64,000 bases of DNA from Boesenbergia rotunda (Eukaryota > Streptophyta > Magnoliopsida > Zingiberales > Zingiberaceae), in NCBI GenBank assembly GCA_024364735.1, contig JAGFNQ010000860.1:135743-199742 (forward strand). Reading direction: 5' to 3'. The notes under the pieces are model-generated. The model did no database searches. It saw only the letters and a program-made list of their open reading frames with translations, and was not told where the DNA came from. Positions 19,732-29,700 of this stretch are shown one piece after another. The position numbers were made by a program, and so were the translations under genes. The number at the start of each line of letters is the position of its first letter. Position 1 is the stretch's first letter.

Positions 19732-21161
19732 TGTTGGATCGAGAATTGCGAGAGAGGGGGGGGGGGTGAATGTCGCAAATCGTTCGGATTTAAAAAAAGA
19801 GTAAGTGCGCAGCGGAAATAAGACACAAAAACAATGCTAACACGGTCGTTTTACTTGGTTCGGAGCCTGTGTCGACTCCTACTCCAAGGCCCACGGTCGT
19901 TGACTGTTTTCTGCGGGCAATTCTATAAGTTCGTAAAAGTTTACAAGAAAGATTATAACAAGAACAGTTTAGTAAACTTTAAATACAGCTCTTCATTACC
20001 GATGTCCGGTGTAGATCGAAGTGTTGGAGCAGCAGGACGTCGTCAGCTCGAGTTGAAAGAGTTCTGGACCGTGTCGTGGAAGCAGAAGAGCGTGGAAGCG
20101 TCGCAGTAATTGATGTTCTGAAGAAGGAGGTCGAGGGCCCTTTATATAGGGCCTGGGGGCGCCCTGGTCGACGGGGGCGCCCCCCACGTGGCAGCAGATC
20201 CGGTTGTTGCTCGGTCACCGTCTGATCCCCTTATCCTCGGGATCCGGTTTGACCGGGGTGCCCGGATGGCTCGGGGCGCCCGCATTGACCGGTCAAAGCC
20301 TCATCTCTTCGGCTTCGCAGGGATGCGCTTCGGCAGCTGGCAGTGGGGGCGCCCGCGACACGCGGGGCGCCCGCGACAAGCGGGGCGAAGCGCGTTCGCA
20401 GGGATGCGCTTCGGCAGCTGGCAGTGGGGGCGCCCGCGACAAGCGGGGAGAAGCGCGTTGAGGTTCTTACAGACTTGGGTTGACCTTGGGGGCGCCCGGA
20501 TCGTCCGGGGCGCCCTGCTCAGCTTCTGCCTCACTCCTTTGAGGCTCTCTGAGCTGCAGATACTCAGTCCTTCGATCCTGCATCCAGGGTTAGTCCAAAT
20601 AACAATTATATTATTATTTTATACAGCCTTAGCTGTCTTGGTTCTGACTTTGGTCTCCAAAATAGAGCCCTAGGTTGAACCGACGCCTAATGTTCCCTCA
20701 AGGGGAACGCGTCCTCACCTACTCCTCTCGGGAGAATTTTACCTGGTGCCAACCGGATCCTCCAGTTGGACTTTTGCCCGACAGTCCTTCGCCAGGTCTT
20801 GAGTTACCAAGATGCCCTTCGCTTGGTGCCTAACAGCCCTTTGCTAGGTCTTTTCTTCTGGCAGCCCTTTGCCAGGGCCTAGCATTCCTTCGCTAGGGTT
20901 TGTCCATTCTGGCAGTCCTTCGCCAGAGCCTAGCATTCCTTTGCTAGGGCTTTTCCTGTCTGGCAGTCCTTCGCCAGTGCCTAGCATTCCTTCGCTAGGG
21001 CTTTTCCTGTCTGGCAGTCCTTCGCCAGTGCCTAGCATTCCTTCGCTAGGGCTTTTCCTGTACACTCAAGAAACTTGTTAAACAACAAGTAACCCTTAAC
21101 TTTTGAACCCTTTTGCCAATATCAAAACACAGGTTTGACTTGGGTGCAATCTGCACCAACA
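19732..21161 (-). repeat. 3' LTR of A2
   Basis: 1430 bp. From the LTR start (21161) leftwards: hairpin array (21057-20784), GGGCGCCC array (20518-20152), TATA box TATATAAA (20148-20141), a U5 with the ACGGTC/GACCGT stem, and a G-run (C-run in sense) near 19755. Compared with the 5' LTR it lacks an 18-bp piece in the second repeat near 20440. Confidence 0.9.
20784..21057 (-). repeat. Hairpin array in A2 3' LTR
   Basis: In sense, alternating units CCTAGC-GAAGGAAT-GCTAGG and (T)CTGGC-GAAGGACT-GCCAG(A). The outer T/A pair of the second type is kept on both arms. An equivalent array lies at 29194-29468. Confidence 0.85.
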
Positions 21162-22358
21162 ATCTCCCCCTTTTTGATATATGGCAACCTAATTCAAAAA
21201 GTTAAGGGAAAAAAATGCTGAAACTGAAATCCTAAGTTAGATTCCCTCCCCCTGGAAGAAATCTCCCCCTAGGTTTTTCAAAAATAGGTGATGTGAGTTA
21301 AGTACTTAGAAGATTTCATGTTTTGATAATAAGTTGGGAAATCTGCTAAGTTTTTCGAAAAGATGTTCTAAGTTTGGAAGGCTTAGAAAACTTTAGACAA
21401 ATTTTCAGTTTTAGAAACATTTCAGACTTTGGAAAATTTTCAGTTTTGGAAAAATTTCAAACTTAGAAAATTTTCAGTTTTGGAAAAATTTCAGACTTAG
21501 AAAATTTTCAGACTTTAGAAAGATTTTCAGATTTAGAAAAAAATTTCAAAGAATAATTTGAGCAAAAATTAATAACACTTCAGAGTTAGAAATTTTAAAA
21601 AAAAAACTAAGCTTAGAAATAATTCAGAGTTTAGAAATTTTTTACAGGATAAATTTAAGCTTCTAACTTTGAGGTTAAACTTTTTGAATAAAGGAAAAAA
21701 TTTGAAAAAAATTTTTGGGTTTCCCTCTTTCCTTTCCAACTCTCCCCCTTTGTCATATATCAAAAAAAATGCAGAAAAATATTTGCAATAATTAAATCAT
21801 TTTGCTGTACTGAATCAAACTGGAACCTAAGTCTGGTTAACTCTTTAGGGACCTGTCTAACCCAATTAGCTACTTACTAACTGTTATAAACAGTAGCTTT
21901 TGCTAGGGTTAGTCAAGTTAAGTGAGCTGTTCAAGTTAGATTGTCTAAACTTGACACTTAACCTGATTGCTGTTCATTTAGTGCCCCAATTGCTGCCGAT
22001 GCACTGACTTAAAGCATCTTGAATTGAGGCAAAGACCTAAGCATCTCAACCCTTTCTAGGTTATCAATCAAAAAGTATCCTTAGGTGCTTGTGAGATGCT
22101 GGCTTCTAAGTCTATAGGTGCATGCAGTTCTAGGGTTAGAGCCTAGGCTAAGTCCATTTCGAAGAAAACCCTAGTTTTGAAGGGGGTAGTTTTTTGAAAT
22201 AACACTAAGTAAAAAATTTTTAGAACTGAAGAAAAAACTTTTTAAAGTCAAAGTAACATTTTTAACAAAAACATTTAAAATCAATTAAGACATTTTAAGA
22301 TCAATTTAAAACATTTCAAAATCAATTTAAAACATTTTAAGGCAAAAACCAAATGATT
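21162..22358 (-). other. Purine tracts and 3' non-coding region of A2
   Basis: The primary purine tract (minus AAAAAGGGGGAGAT, 21162-21176) touches the LTR. Additional GGGGGAG tracts lie near 21247-21270 and 21740-21752, as is typical of Sireviruses. The rest is A/T-rich with TTAGAAAATTTTCAG-like repeats at 21395-21540. No gene is seen. Confidence 0.8.
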
Positions 22359-25300
22359 CTATTCTACTAAGCACAACCCTAACTGCCTTCTTAGTGAGCT
22401 AAACTCAGATTCCGGTAGGGGTTTAGTGAATATGTCAGCTAGATTGGATTTGGAGTCTACATGCTTAAGGACTATTTCACCCCTAGCTACGTGATCTCTT
22501 ACAAAGTGATGTTTTACTTCTATGTGTTTGGTTCTAGAATGTTGTATTGGGTTTTTGGTTAAGTTAATTGAGCTAATATTGTCAATATTGACTTGGGTCT
22601 GATTGTAGTCTAGCTGAAAGTCCTTAAGGGTGTGCATCATCCATAGGAGTTGAGCTACACACTCTCCTAAGGCTACATATTCAGCTTCAGTTGTGGATAG
22701 AGCAACACAGTGTTGCTTTCTACTGCACCAACTTACTAAGCTGTTTCCTAAAAGTTGACAGCTTCCACTTGTACTTTTTCTATCTAATTTACAACCAGCA
22801 TAGTCAGAATCAGAGTATCCTGATAACTTAAAGGATGAAGTCCTAGGGTACCAAATCCCTACATTTAGGGTGCCCTTAATGTATCTTAAAACTCTTTTTA
22901 GGGCTGCTAAGTGAGTTTCCTTAGCACAGGTTTGGTACCTAGCACACATTCCTACTGAAAAAAGTATATCAGGTCTGCTGGCTGTAAGGTATAGTAGACT
23001 TCCTATCATACTTCTATAAAGTTTTAGGTCTACTGGTTTGCCATCAGGGTCATTATCTATTTTCACATTTGTGGCCATTGGGGTACTTATACTTTTAGAG
23101 TTATCCATTTTAAATTTCTTAATTAGTTCTTTAGCATATTTAGATTGATGTACATAATTTCCATCCTTAGTTTGTTTGATTTGTAACCCTAGGAAAAAGT
23201 TGAGTTCCCCAACTAAACTCATTTCAAACTCATTTTCCATTATTGTTACAAATTCTTTTAGAAATTTAGAGTTAGTTGATCCAAATATTATATCATCTAC
23301 GTAAATTTGGGCAACAAATATATCCTTTTCTAAAATTTTAACAAACAAGGTTGGGTCAATTTGACCTTGTTTGAATTCTTTAGAGATCAGGTAATTGGAT
23401 AATCTTTCATACCAGGCTCTGGGTGCTTGTTTTAGTCCATAAAGGGCTTTACTAAGTTTGTAGACATGATCGGGTTTTTCTATATCCTCAAATCCTGGGG
23501 GTTGTCCTACATAAACTTCTTCCTTAATAAGCCCATTTAAGAAGGCTGACTTTACATCCATTTGGTATAATTTAAATCCTTTATGGGATGCAAAGGCTAG
23601 TAACATCCTAATAGACTCAAGTCTAGCTACAGGGGCGTAGGTTTCATCATAATCCAACCCTTCTACTTGGCTGAATCCCTTAGCTACTAAGCGGGCTTTA
23701 TTTCGGACTATTTCACTTTGATCGTTTAACTTATTCCTAAATACCCACTTAGTGTCAATTACGGATTTGCCCTTAGGTTTAGGTACTAACTCCCAGACTT
23801 GGTTTCTCTCAAATTGGGCTAACTCTTCTTGCATGGCTAAGATCCAGTCAGGATCAGGTAGGGCTTCCTCAATAGTCTTAGGTTCAATCTTTGAAATCAT
23901 GGCTATTTGACTAAGATTTCTATAGGAAGCTCTAGTTCTGACTCCTAAGGTTGGATCACCTACAATTTGGTCAGTTGGGTGACTGAGTCTGGGTTTCTTG
24001 GTTTTTCTAGTACTTGGCTCAGCTTCAGGTCCAGCTGGTCCAATAAGTTCAATTCTGGGTTCATTGGTTGGTTCAACTGATTCAGAAGTTGGTTCAATTG
24101 TTAAGTCATTAAAGGGTTCAGTTAGGGTTTCAGAGTTATCTTCTTGATCAGTATTTGGTGAAGCTAAGTCAGAATTATCAGATTTTGGGTAAGTTTCTTC
24201 ATCAAATATTAAGTTGGTTGTTTCTTCAATTTTCTTAGTTATTTTGTTGTAGACTCTATAAGCTCTACTTGTTGTAGAGTATCCTAAAAAGATACCTGGG
24301 TTTGACTTGGATTGGAATTTTCCAAGATAGTCTTTGGTATTAAGAATATGGACTTTGCATCCAAAGACTCTAAGATAGTGTAGGTTTGGAAGTCTATGGT
24401 AGTAAAGTTCATAGGGTGTTTTATTAATCCTTTTATTAAGCAGAATCCTATTTTGGATATAGCAAGCTGTGCTAATTGCTTCTGCCCAATAGTGGTTAGG
24501 TAGGTCAAATTCATTGAGCATAGCCCTAGCAGCTTCCTGTAGGGTTCTATTCTTCCTTTCTACTATGCCATTTTGTTGGGGGGTTCTAGGACACGAAAAT
24601 TCGTGCTTATATCCATTTACTTTGCAGAATTCTTCGAATCTTTGATTCTCGAATTCTCCCCCGTGGTCAGACCTAAGTCTTTTGATTTTGGTATCATTTT
24701 GATTTTCAATCAATTTACAAAAGTTGTTAAATAGGTTCAGGGTTTCATCTTTGGTCTTTAGAAACCTGACCCAGGTGAACCTAGAGTAGTCGTCAATTAT
24801 CACTAAGCAGTATCGGTTTCCACTTAGTGACTTGGCTCCATGTGAATCAAATAGGTCAAGGTGTAGGAGCTCAAGTGTGGTTTGGGTTTGATCAGATTGG
24901 ATCAATTTGTGACTAGACTTGGTTTGTTTGCCTTGATTACAGGATTCACATATTAGGTTTTCATTATTCTTAATTTTGGGGACACCTTTGACTAAGCCAA
25001 GTTGGGTAATTTTTGAGATAGTTCTTAGATTGGTATGACCTAATCTCCTATGCCAGAGTTTTGATTGTTCTAACTGTGTTAACATGCATTTGGGTATAAG
25101 GGGAAGATTTATAGTGTATACATTGTTTTTCCTAGTGCCCTTAAGCATGATTTCTGAGTCTTGTGCATTTCTAATCAGGCAATTAGAATTGTTGAAAGTA
25201 ACTAAATAACCAGAGTCACATAACTGACTTATGCTAAGTAAGTTAAAATTGAAGTTTTCCACCAATAGAACTTTCTTAATAATGAAATTGGATTTAAGTT

Positions 25301-25445
25301 CAATATTACCTGACCCAATTACCTTGAGTGTAGCATTGTTACCAAATGCCACTGAGCCCAGGTTTTTGAACTTGAGTTTGGTGAACTTCAATTTGTCCCC
25401 AGTCATATGTCTGGAGCACCCGCTATCTAACATCCATTGGTCCAA
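22359..25445 (-). CDS. pol: Pol of A2: protease, integrase, reverse transcriptase, RNase H
   Basis: 1028 residues, uninterrupted. Protease signature D7-S-G near the start. Gag-pre-integrase zinc finger with H132, H137, C166 and C169. Integrase catalytic D197, D260 and E296 (DLFDSH, SDHGGEF, NGIVERKNRTL). Acidic linker about 420-490. RT from about 545, with D630 (YQMDVKSAFLNG) and Y715-V-D-D. RNase H with D879, D881, E920, D955 and a conserved ADIFTKPLPE end. The open frame begins TTG at 25445 but is in frame back to a TAG at 25460-25458, so no ATG precedes the protease; the first ATG (residue 5) is just before D7. How pol is expressed after the 800-bp spacer is unclear. It acts in the particle, making cDNA and integrating it. 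Confidence 0.93.
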   Translation of the reverse strand: MDQWMLDSGCSRHMTGDKLKFTKLKFKNLGSVAFGNNATLKVIGSGNIELKSNFIIKKVLLVENFNFNLLSISQLCDSGYLVTFNNSNCLIRNAQDSEIMLKGTRKNNVYTINLPLIPKCMLTQLEQSKLWHRRLGHTNLRTISKITQLGLVKGVPKIKNNENLICESCNQGKQTKSSHKLIQSDQTQTTLELLHLDLFDSHGAKSLSGNRYCLVIIDDYSRFTWVRFLKTKDETLNLFNNFCKLIENQNDTKIKRLRSDHGGEFENQRFEEFCKVNGYKHEFSCPRTPQQNGIVERKNRTLQEAARAMLNEFDLPNHYWAEAISTACYIQNRILLNKRINKTPYELYYHRLPNLHYLRVFGCKVHILNTKDYLGKFQSKSNPGIFLGYSTTSRAYRVYNKITKKIEETTNLIFDEETYPKSDNSDLASPNTDQEDNSETLTEPFNDLTIEPTSESVEPTNEPRIELIGPAGPEAEPSTRKTKKPRLSHPTDQIVGDPTLGVRTRASYRNLSQIAMISKIEPKTIEEALPDPDWILAMQEELAQFERNQVWELVPKPKGKSVIDTKWVFRNKLNDQSEIVRNKARLVAKGFSQVEGLDYDETYAPVARLESIRMLLAFASHKGFKLYQMDVKSAFLNGLIKEEVYVGQPPGFEDIEKPDHVYKLSKALYGLKQAPRAWYERLSNYLISKEFKQGQIDPTLFVKILEKDIFVAQIYVDDIIFGSTNSKFLKEFVTIMENEFEMSLVGELNFFLGLQIKQTKDGNYVHQSKYAKELIKKFKMDNSKSISTPMATNVKIDNDPDGKPVDLKLYRSMIGSLLYLTASRPDILFSVGMCARYQTCAKETHLAALKRVLRYIKGTLNVGIWYPRTSSFKLSGYSDSDYAGCKLDRKSTSGSCQLLGNSLVSWCSRKQHCVALSTTEAEYVALGECVAQLLWMMHTLKDFQLDYNQTQVNIDNISSINLTKNPIQHSRTKHIEVKHHFVRDHVARGEIVLKHVDSKSNLADIFTKPLPESEFSSLRRQLGLCLVE

Positions 25446-26245
25446 ATCTTTATGTTCCTACACATAAAGAATTTTTGATGATTTGGATCCAATTTAAGTT
25501 AGGGATAGCTTAAATTGAGTTTCACTTCCTAGTCTGTCTCACCCCAGTCTAGGGTTTTCAATCACGTTAACCTTAAGGTTTTTGTGAGACAGGTTTGAGA
25601 GTAGAAATTAGTTTTGAAAAGGAATTTCAATTTATTTTCGAAAAAGGTTTTTATTTTTGAAAACAGATTTTTAAACAAATAAGTTTAGAATTTTTGAAAA
25701 ATAGATTATGTGATTTTTGAAAAAGAAATGAGTTTAAGAAGTAGAAATTTTGAAAACAGATTAAGAGTTTTTCGAAAAAGAGATAGGTTTGAAAACAGAT
25801 TAGAATCTATAATTATTTGAACTTTGAGTTAGATTCGAATTTGACAAAAGGTAATTTGAATTTGAATTTCAGAAATTGGCTTCCAGGTCTTGGCGAGGCA
25901 CTAGGCCTTCTTTGGCCGTAGCCTTATGGGATCATCCACCCTTTCCTTGACAAAGCCTTTTAAGGAAATTTCATTTTCAAATTAAATTAAGTCATTTTCT
26001 GGTCTAACTAGCTTGGGTCTTGGATCGGTAGCTTCGGCTGGTTTCACCAGTCTAAAGAGACCAAGTAGACTTGATCTTATTAGAGTTGGTTTCCCCAACG
26101 TACTATCATCTCACCTCCTCCCAATACTATGTTTTCAAGTTTCAAGTAATTTAGTCCTTAAATCTAAGTATTCCTTAAATGTAAGCATGGCAATTTGCAA
26201 AAAAAAAAAAATTAAATAAACAAACAATCAATCAATTAAAAAAAA
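25446..26245 (-). other. gag-pol spacer of A2 with conserved non-coding block
   Basis: 800 bp separate the gag stop from pol; all sense frames contain stops. A core at 25878-26115 recurs nearly unchanged in A3 (42009-42251) and in element C (47364-47600). An acceptor-like TTTATGTGTAG ends exactly at the start of the pol frame (25458). No matching donor was recognised. Confidence 0.7.
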
Positions 26246-27898
26246 TTATCTAATTATAAAAATTGTTTTGATTTTGGCTCCCCCTGGACTAAAGCCTCTG
26301 TATGGGTTAGGCAAGATGTGAATCTTGTCCTTGGGGATCCAAAATTGATTTGAACCAGTTGGTTTAGTCAGGCACAGTTTTGGCACCCATGCCTGAACCT
26401 TAGGTCTTGACTGGTTCAGTACAGCAAAGTAAGATCTTTGCCGAGATTTGGTTCTATAGCCAAGTCCGGATCGGTTTAGAACAGACTTCTGTTTTCCCAG
26501 AATCAGATCAAGATTCTTGGAACCAGAAGTGAATCGTTCTAAAGCTGTTCTTAAGTCCTTAACTTGAGTTTTCAGGGAGGAATTCTCTGATTCAAGTTTT
26601 TCAACTTGATCAGGGGTTCCTTCCTGAAGTTTCTCAGTTAAGGATTTAGAATCAGCTCCCTCTTTCAGGAGTTTTACTTCCTGTCGGAGGGACTCGATTC
26701 GGAGTTTGGCTTTCGCCAAATCTCGGGATAGATAGGAAATAAGCGAATTCAATTGCAATTTTGAAAAACCCGTTACCCTTATTTCGCCGTCGTCGGAGAA
26801 TGTCAGCTTGCCGTCGTCTTGGTCCGAGTCTGAGTCAGTCTCGATTTGATCCGAAGCTATCAGGGCTAGAAGATTGGACTGGGGTGCTTCTTCTTCTTCT
26901 TCTGAGGAAGACTCGTCCCAGGTTGCCTGTAGTGCCTTCTTCTTTCTGGTCTTTTTGGACTCCTTTAGACTTGGACATTCAGTCTTGTAGTGGCCCTTCT
27001 TCTTGCATTCGTAGCAGGTTACGTTGGGCTTTTGTTTGTCAGTTGCCGATTCAGCTTGTCCGTCCTTTCTTCGGCTTGTTCTCCGTGTGTTGGTTTGGTT
27101 CTTCAACTTTTTGTAGTAGCTTCGAGCTAGCCGGACCAGTTCAGATTGATCTTCTTCTTGATCTTCTGTTTCTGAATCTGAGGTAGATTCAGGTTCAACT
27201 TGAGTTTTCTTCTTGGTCGTCTTTCCTGTTTTCCCTGCAAAGAAAGCTATACTTTTCTCGACCAGATTGCAGTTAGTCTGTTCATGCAGCTCAAGCTCAG
27301 AAAATAACTCATCTAACTTTATTTTTGAAAGATCCCTAGAGACCTTGTATGCATCTACCATAGATGCCCACAAGGTGGTCCTAGGGAACGCGTTTAGGGC
27401 ATACCTTATAAGATCACGGTTTTGAACCTGGTGACCTATTGCGTGAAGACCGTTCATCAGTTCCTGGATTCTGGCGTGGAGCTGGGCTGCTGTCTCGTTA
27501 TCTGCCATTTTGATAGTGAAGAACTTGTTTAGTAGCAGATCCCGTTTGCTGATCCTCGTATCTGAAGTTCCTTCGTGGAGCTCGATCAGTTTAGCCCATA
27601 GCTCCTTGGCATTGTTGAATGGGCCTACGCGGTTCAGCTCCTCTTTTGTCAGTCCGCATTGAAGGGTCTGAGTTGCTTTGGCGTCAGCTTCAATCTTGCG
27701 TTTAAGGGCAGTGTCCCACTCTGAGTAGTTTTGTGGTACGCCTTCAGCATTTGTGGGAATCATCAGTCCAGACTGGATGATTATCCACATGTCCACCTGA
27801 GTTTTCAGGTGGACCTCCATTCGACTTTTCCAGTAAGTAAAGTCTTCTCCACTGAAAAGTGGAGGTCTGGCGGTGCTAAAGCCTTCTTGGATGGCCAT
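26246..27898 (-). CDS. gag: Gag of A2
   Basis: About 550 residues from the ATG at 27898-27896 (MAIQEGFSTARPP, the same start context as in A3 and B1; upstream in-frame codons belong to the leader). Capsid domain about residues 5-205 (LFSGEDFTYWKSRMEVHL, LWAKLIELHEGTSDTRISKRDLLL). Acidic Ser/Glu linker, Arg/Lys-rich stretch, then the knuckle CYECKKKGHYKTEC (about residues 295-308). A coiled-coil (LRIESLRQEVKLLKEGADS) and a basic tail with the GLGYRTKS and AWVPK motifs follow. Its end contains an in-frame GGGGGAG purine tract (SPGGAK). Fully open. It should assemble virus-like particles with pol 800 bp downstream. Confidence 0.93.
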   Translation of the reverse strand: MAIQEGFSTARPPLFSGEDFTYWKSRMEVHLKTQVDMWIIIQSGLMIPTNAEGVPQNYSEWDTALKRKIEADAKATQTLQCGLTKEELNRVGPFNNAKELWAKLIELHEGTSDTRISKRDLLLNKFFTIKMADNETAAQLHARIQELMNGLHAIGHQVQNRDLIRYALNAFPRTTLWASMVDAYKVSRDLSKIKLDELFSELELHEQTNCNLVEKSIAFFAGKTGKTTKKKTQVEPESTSDSETEDQEEDQSELVRLARSYYKKLKNQTNTRRTSRRKDGQAESATDKQKPNVTCYECKKKGHYKTECPSLKESKKTRKKKALQATWDESSSEEEEEAPQSNLLALIASDQIETDSDSDQDDGKLTFSDDGEIRVTGFSKLQLNSLISYLSRDLAKAKLRIESLRQEVKLLKEGADSKSLTEKLQEGTPDQVEKLESENSSLKTQVKDLRTALERFTSGSKNLDLILGKQKSVLNRSGLGYRTKSRQRSYFAVLNQSRPKVQAWVPKLCLTKPTGSNQFWIPKDKIHILPNPYRGFSPGGAKIKTIFIIR

Positions 27899-28114
27899 TT
27901 GTTCTGAAATAGCAAACAAAAAAAAAAGAATATTCCAAGACTTGGTTTTGGATTAGTAGTGCGGGAAGAAAAGAAATAAAAACACTTTCAAGGGGTGTTG
28001 CACCAACCTTGAAAGAAAAATTCGAACGAGAATTTAAAAAAAAAATTGAGAGAGAAAAACGAAAGAAATCCGAAAAATTTTCAAACTGGTGGTTGCACCA
28101 AGTTTGAATTCCCC

Positions 28115-28126
28115 GCTCTGATACCA
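28115..28126 (-). other. Primer-binding site of A2 (initiator tRNA-Met)
   Basis: The minus strand reads TGGTATCAGAGC two bases from the 5' LTR, followed by GGGG. Confidence 0.9.
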
Positions 28127-28128
28127 CT

Positions 28129-29573
28129 TGTTGGATCGAGAATTGCGAGAGAGGGGGGGGTGAATGTCGCAAATCGTTCGGATTTAAAAAAAGAGTAAGT
28201 GCGCAGCGGAAATAAGACACAAAAACAATGCTAACACGGTCGTTTTACTTGGTTCGGAGCCTGTGCCGACTCCTACTCCAAGGCCCACGGTCGTTGACCG
28301 TTTTCTGCGGGCAATTCTATAAGTTCTTAAAAGTTTACAAGAAAGATTATAACAAGAACAGTTTAGTAAACTTTAAATACAGCTCTTCGTTACCGACGTC
28401 CGGTGTAGATCGAAGTGTTGGAGCAGCAGGACGTCGTCAGCTCGAGTTGAAAGAGTTCTGGACCGTGTCGTGGAAGCAGAAGAGCGTGGAAGCGTCGCAG
28501 TAATTGATGTTCTGAAGAAGGAGGTCGAGGGCCCTTTATATAGGGCCTGGGGGCGCCCTGGTCGACGGGGGCGCCCCCCACGTGGCAGCAGATCCGGTTG
28601 TTGCTCGGTCGCCGTCTGATCCCCTTATCCTCGGGATCCGGTTTGACCAGGGCGCCCGGATGGCTCGGGGCGCCCGCATTGACCGGTCAAAGCCTCATCT
28701 CTTCGGCTTCGCAGGGATGCGCTTCGGCAGCTGGCAGTGGGGGCGCCCGCGACACGCGGGGCGCCCGCGACAAGCGGGGCGAAGCGCGTTCGAAGGGATG
28801 CGCTTCGGCAGCTGGCAGTGGGGGCGCCCACGACACGCGGGGCGCCCGCGACAAGCGGGGCGAAGCGCGTTGAGGTTCTTACAGACTTGGGTTGACCTTG
28901 GGGGCGCCCGGATCATCCGGGGCGCCCTGCTCAGCTTCTGCCTCACTCCTTTGAGGCTCTCTGAGCTGCAGATACTCAGTCCTTCGATCCTGCATCCAGG
29001 GTTAGTCCAAATAACAGTTATATTATTATTTTATATAACCTTAGCTGTCTTGGTTCTGACTTTGGTCTCCAAAATGGAGCCCTAGGTCGAACCGACGCCT
29101 AATGTTCCCTCAAGGGGAACGCGTCCTCACCTACTCCTCTCGGGAGAATTTTACCTAGTGCCAACCGGATCCTCCAGTTGGACTTTTGCCCGGCAGTCCT
29201 TCGCCAGGTCTTGAGTTACCAAGCTGCCCTTCGCTTGGTGCCTAACAGCCCTTTGCTAGGTCTTTTCTTCTGGCAGCCCTTTGCCAGGGCCTAGCATTCC
29301 TTCGCTAGGGTTTGTCCATTCTGGCAGTCCTTCGCCAGAGCCTAGCATTCCTTTGCTAGGGCTTTTCCTGTCTGGCAGTCCTTCGCCAGTGCCTAGCATT
29401 CCTTCGCTAGGGCTTTTCCTGTCTGGCAGTCCTTCGCCAGTGCCTAGCATTCCTTCGCTAGGGCTTTTCCTGTACACTCAAGAAACTTGTTAAACAACAA
29501 GTAACCCTTAACTTTTGAACCCTTTTGTCAATATCAAAACACAGGTTTGACTTGGGTGCAATCTGCACCAACA
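28129..29573 (-). repeat. 5' LTR of A2
   Basis: 1445 bp, nearly identical to the 3' LTR. Hairpin array 29468-29194, GGGCGCCC array 28930-28546 holding two full ~80-bp GGATGCGCTTCGGCAGC-type units, TATA box TATATAAA 28542-28535, C-run near 28155 in sense. Confidence 0.9.
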
Positions 29574-29578
29574 CCTAA

Positions 29579-29700
29579 AACCTCTATCTTTAGAATTGTA
29601 TAGCTTGGATTAAGGGGGAGCATCTATCAACATGGGTTATTGATAATGGGTGCTCCAAATTCATGGTGAGGGAAAATTGTTATACACATGATTAGCTATG
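29579..29700 (+). pseudogene. pol: Protease scrap of B1 pol
   Basis: Immediately after A2 the B1 frame resumes (WVPK end of gag), then GGGGGAGCATCTATCAACATGG. This matches the S3 start of pol (EHLSTWFVDSGCSNHMTG), but reads VIDNGCSKFM, with the catalytic D-S-G altered to D-N-G. Homology stops near 29700; the rest of pol is deleted. Confidence 0.7.

Larger units (their letters stand above)
19732..29573 (-). mobile_element. Family-A Sirevirus-like copia element A2, apparently intact
   Basis: It is 9.84 kb, antisense to its host B1, with perfect target duplication CCTAA. Minus-strand order: 5' LTR 29573-28129, Met primer site, gag 27898-26246, an 800-bp spacer, pol 25445-22359, a 1.2 kb 3' region, purine tract, 3' LTR 21161-19732. 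Both ORFs are open and all catalytic motifs are present. The LTRs differ by a few substitutions and an 18-bp unit of the palindrome array, pointing to recent insertion. It is the best candidate for an autonomous element in the window. Confidence 0.9.

Noticed and set aside
25885..26120. A small coding exon in the conserved gag-pol spacer
   Set aside because: One frame reads about 40 codons in A2, but A3 has a length change inside it and each copy is closed by stops; conservation is not codon-like.
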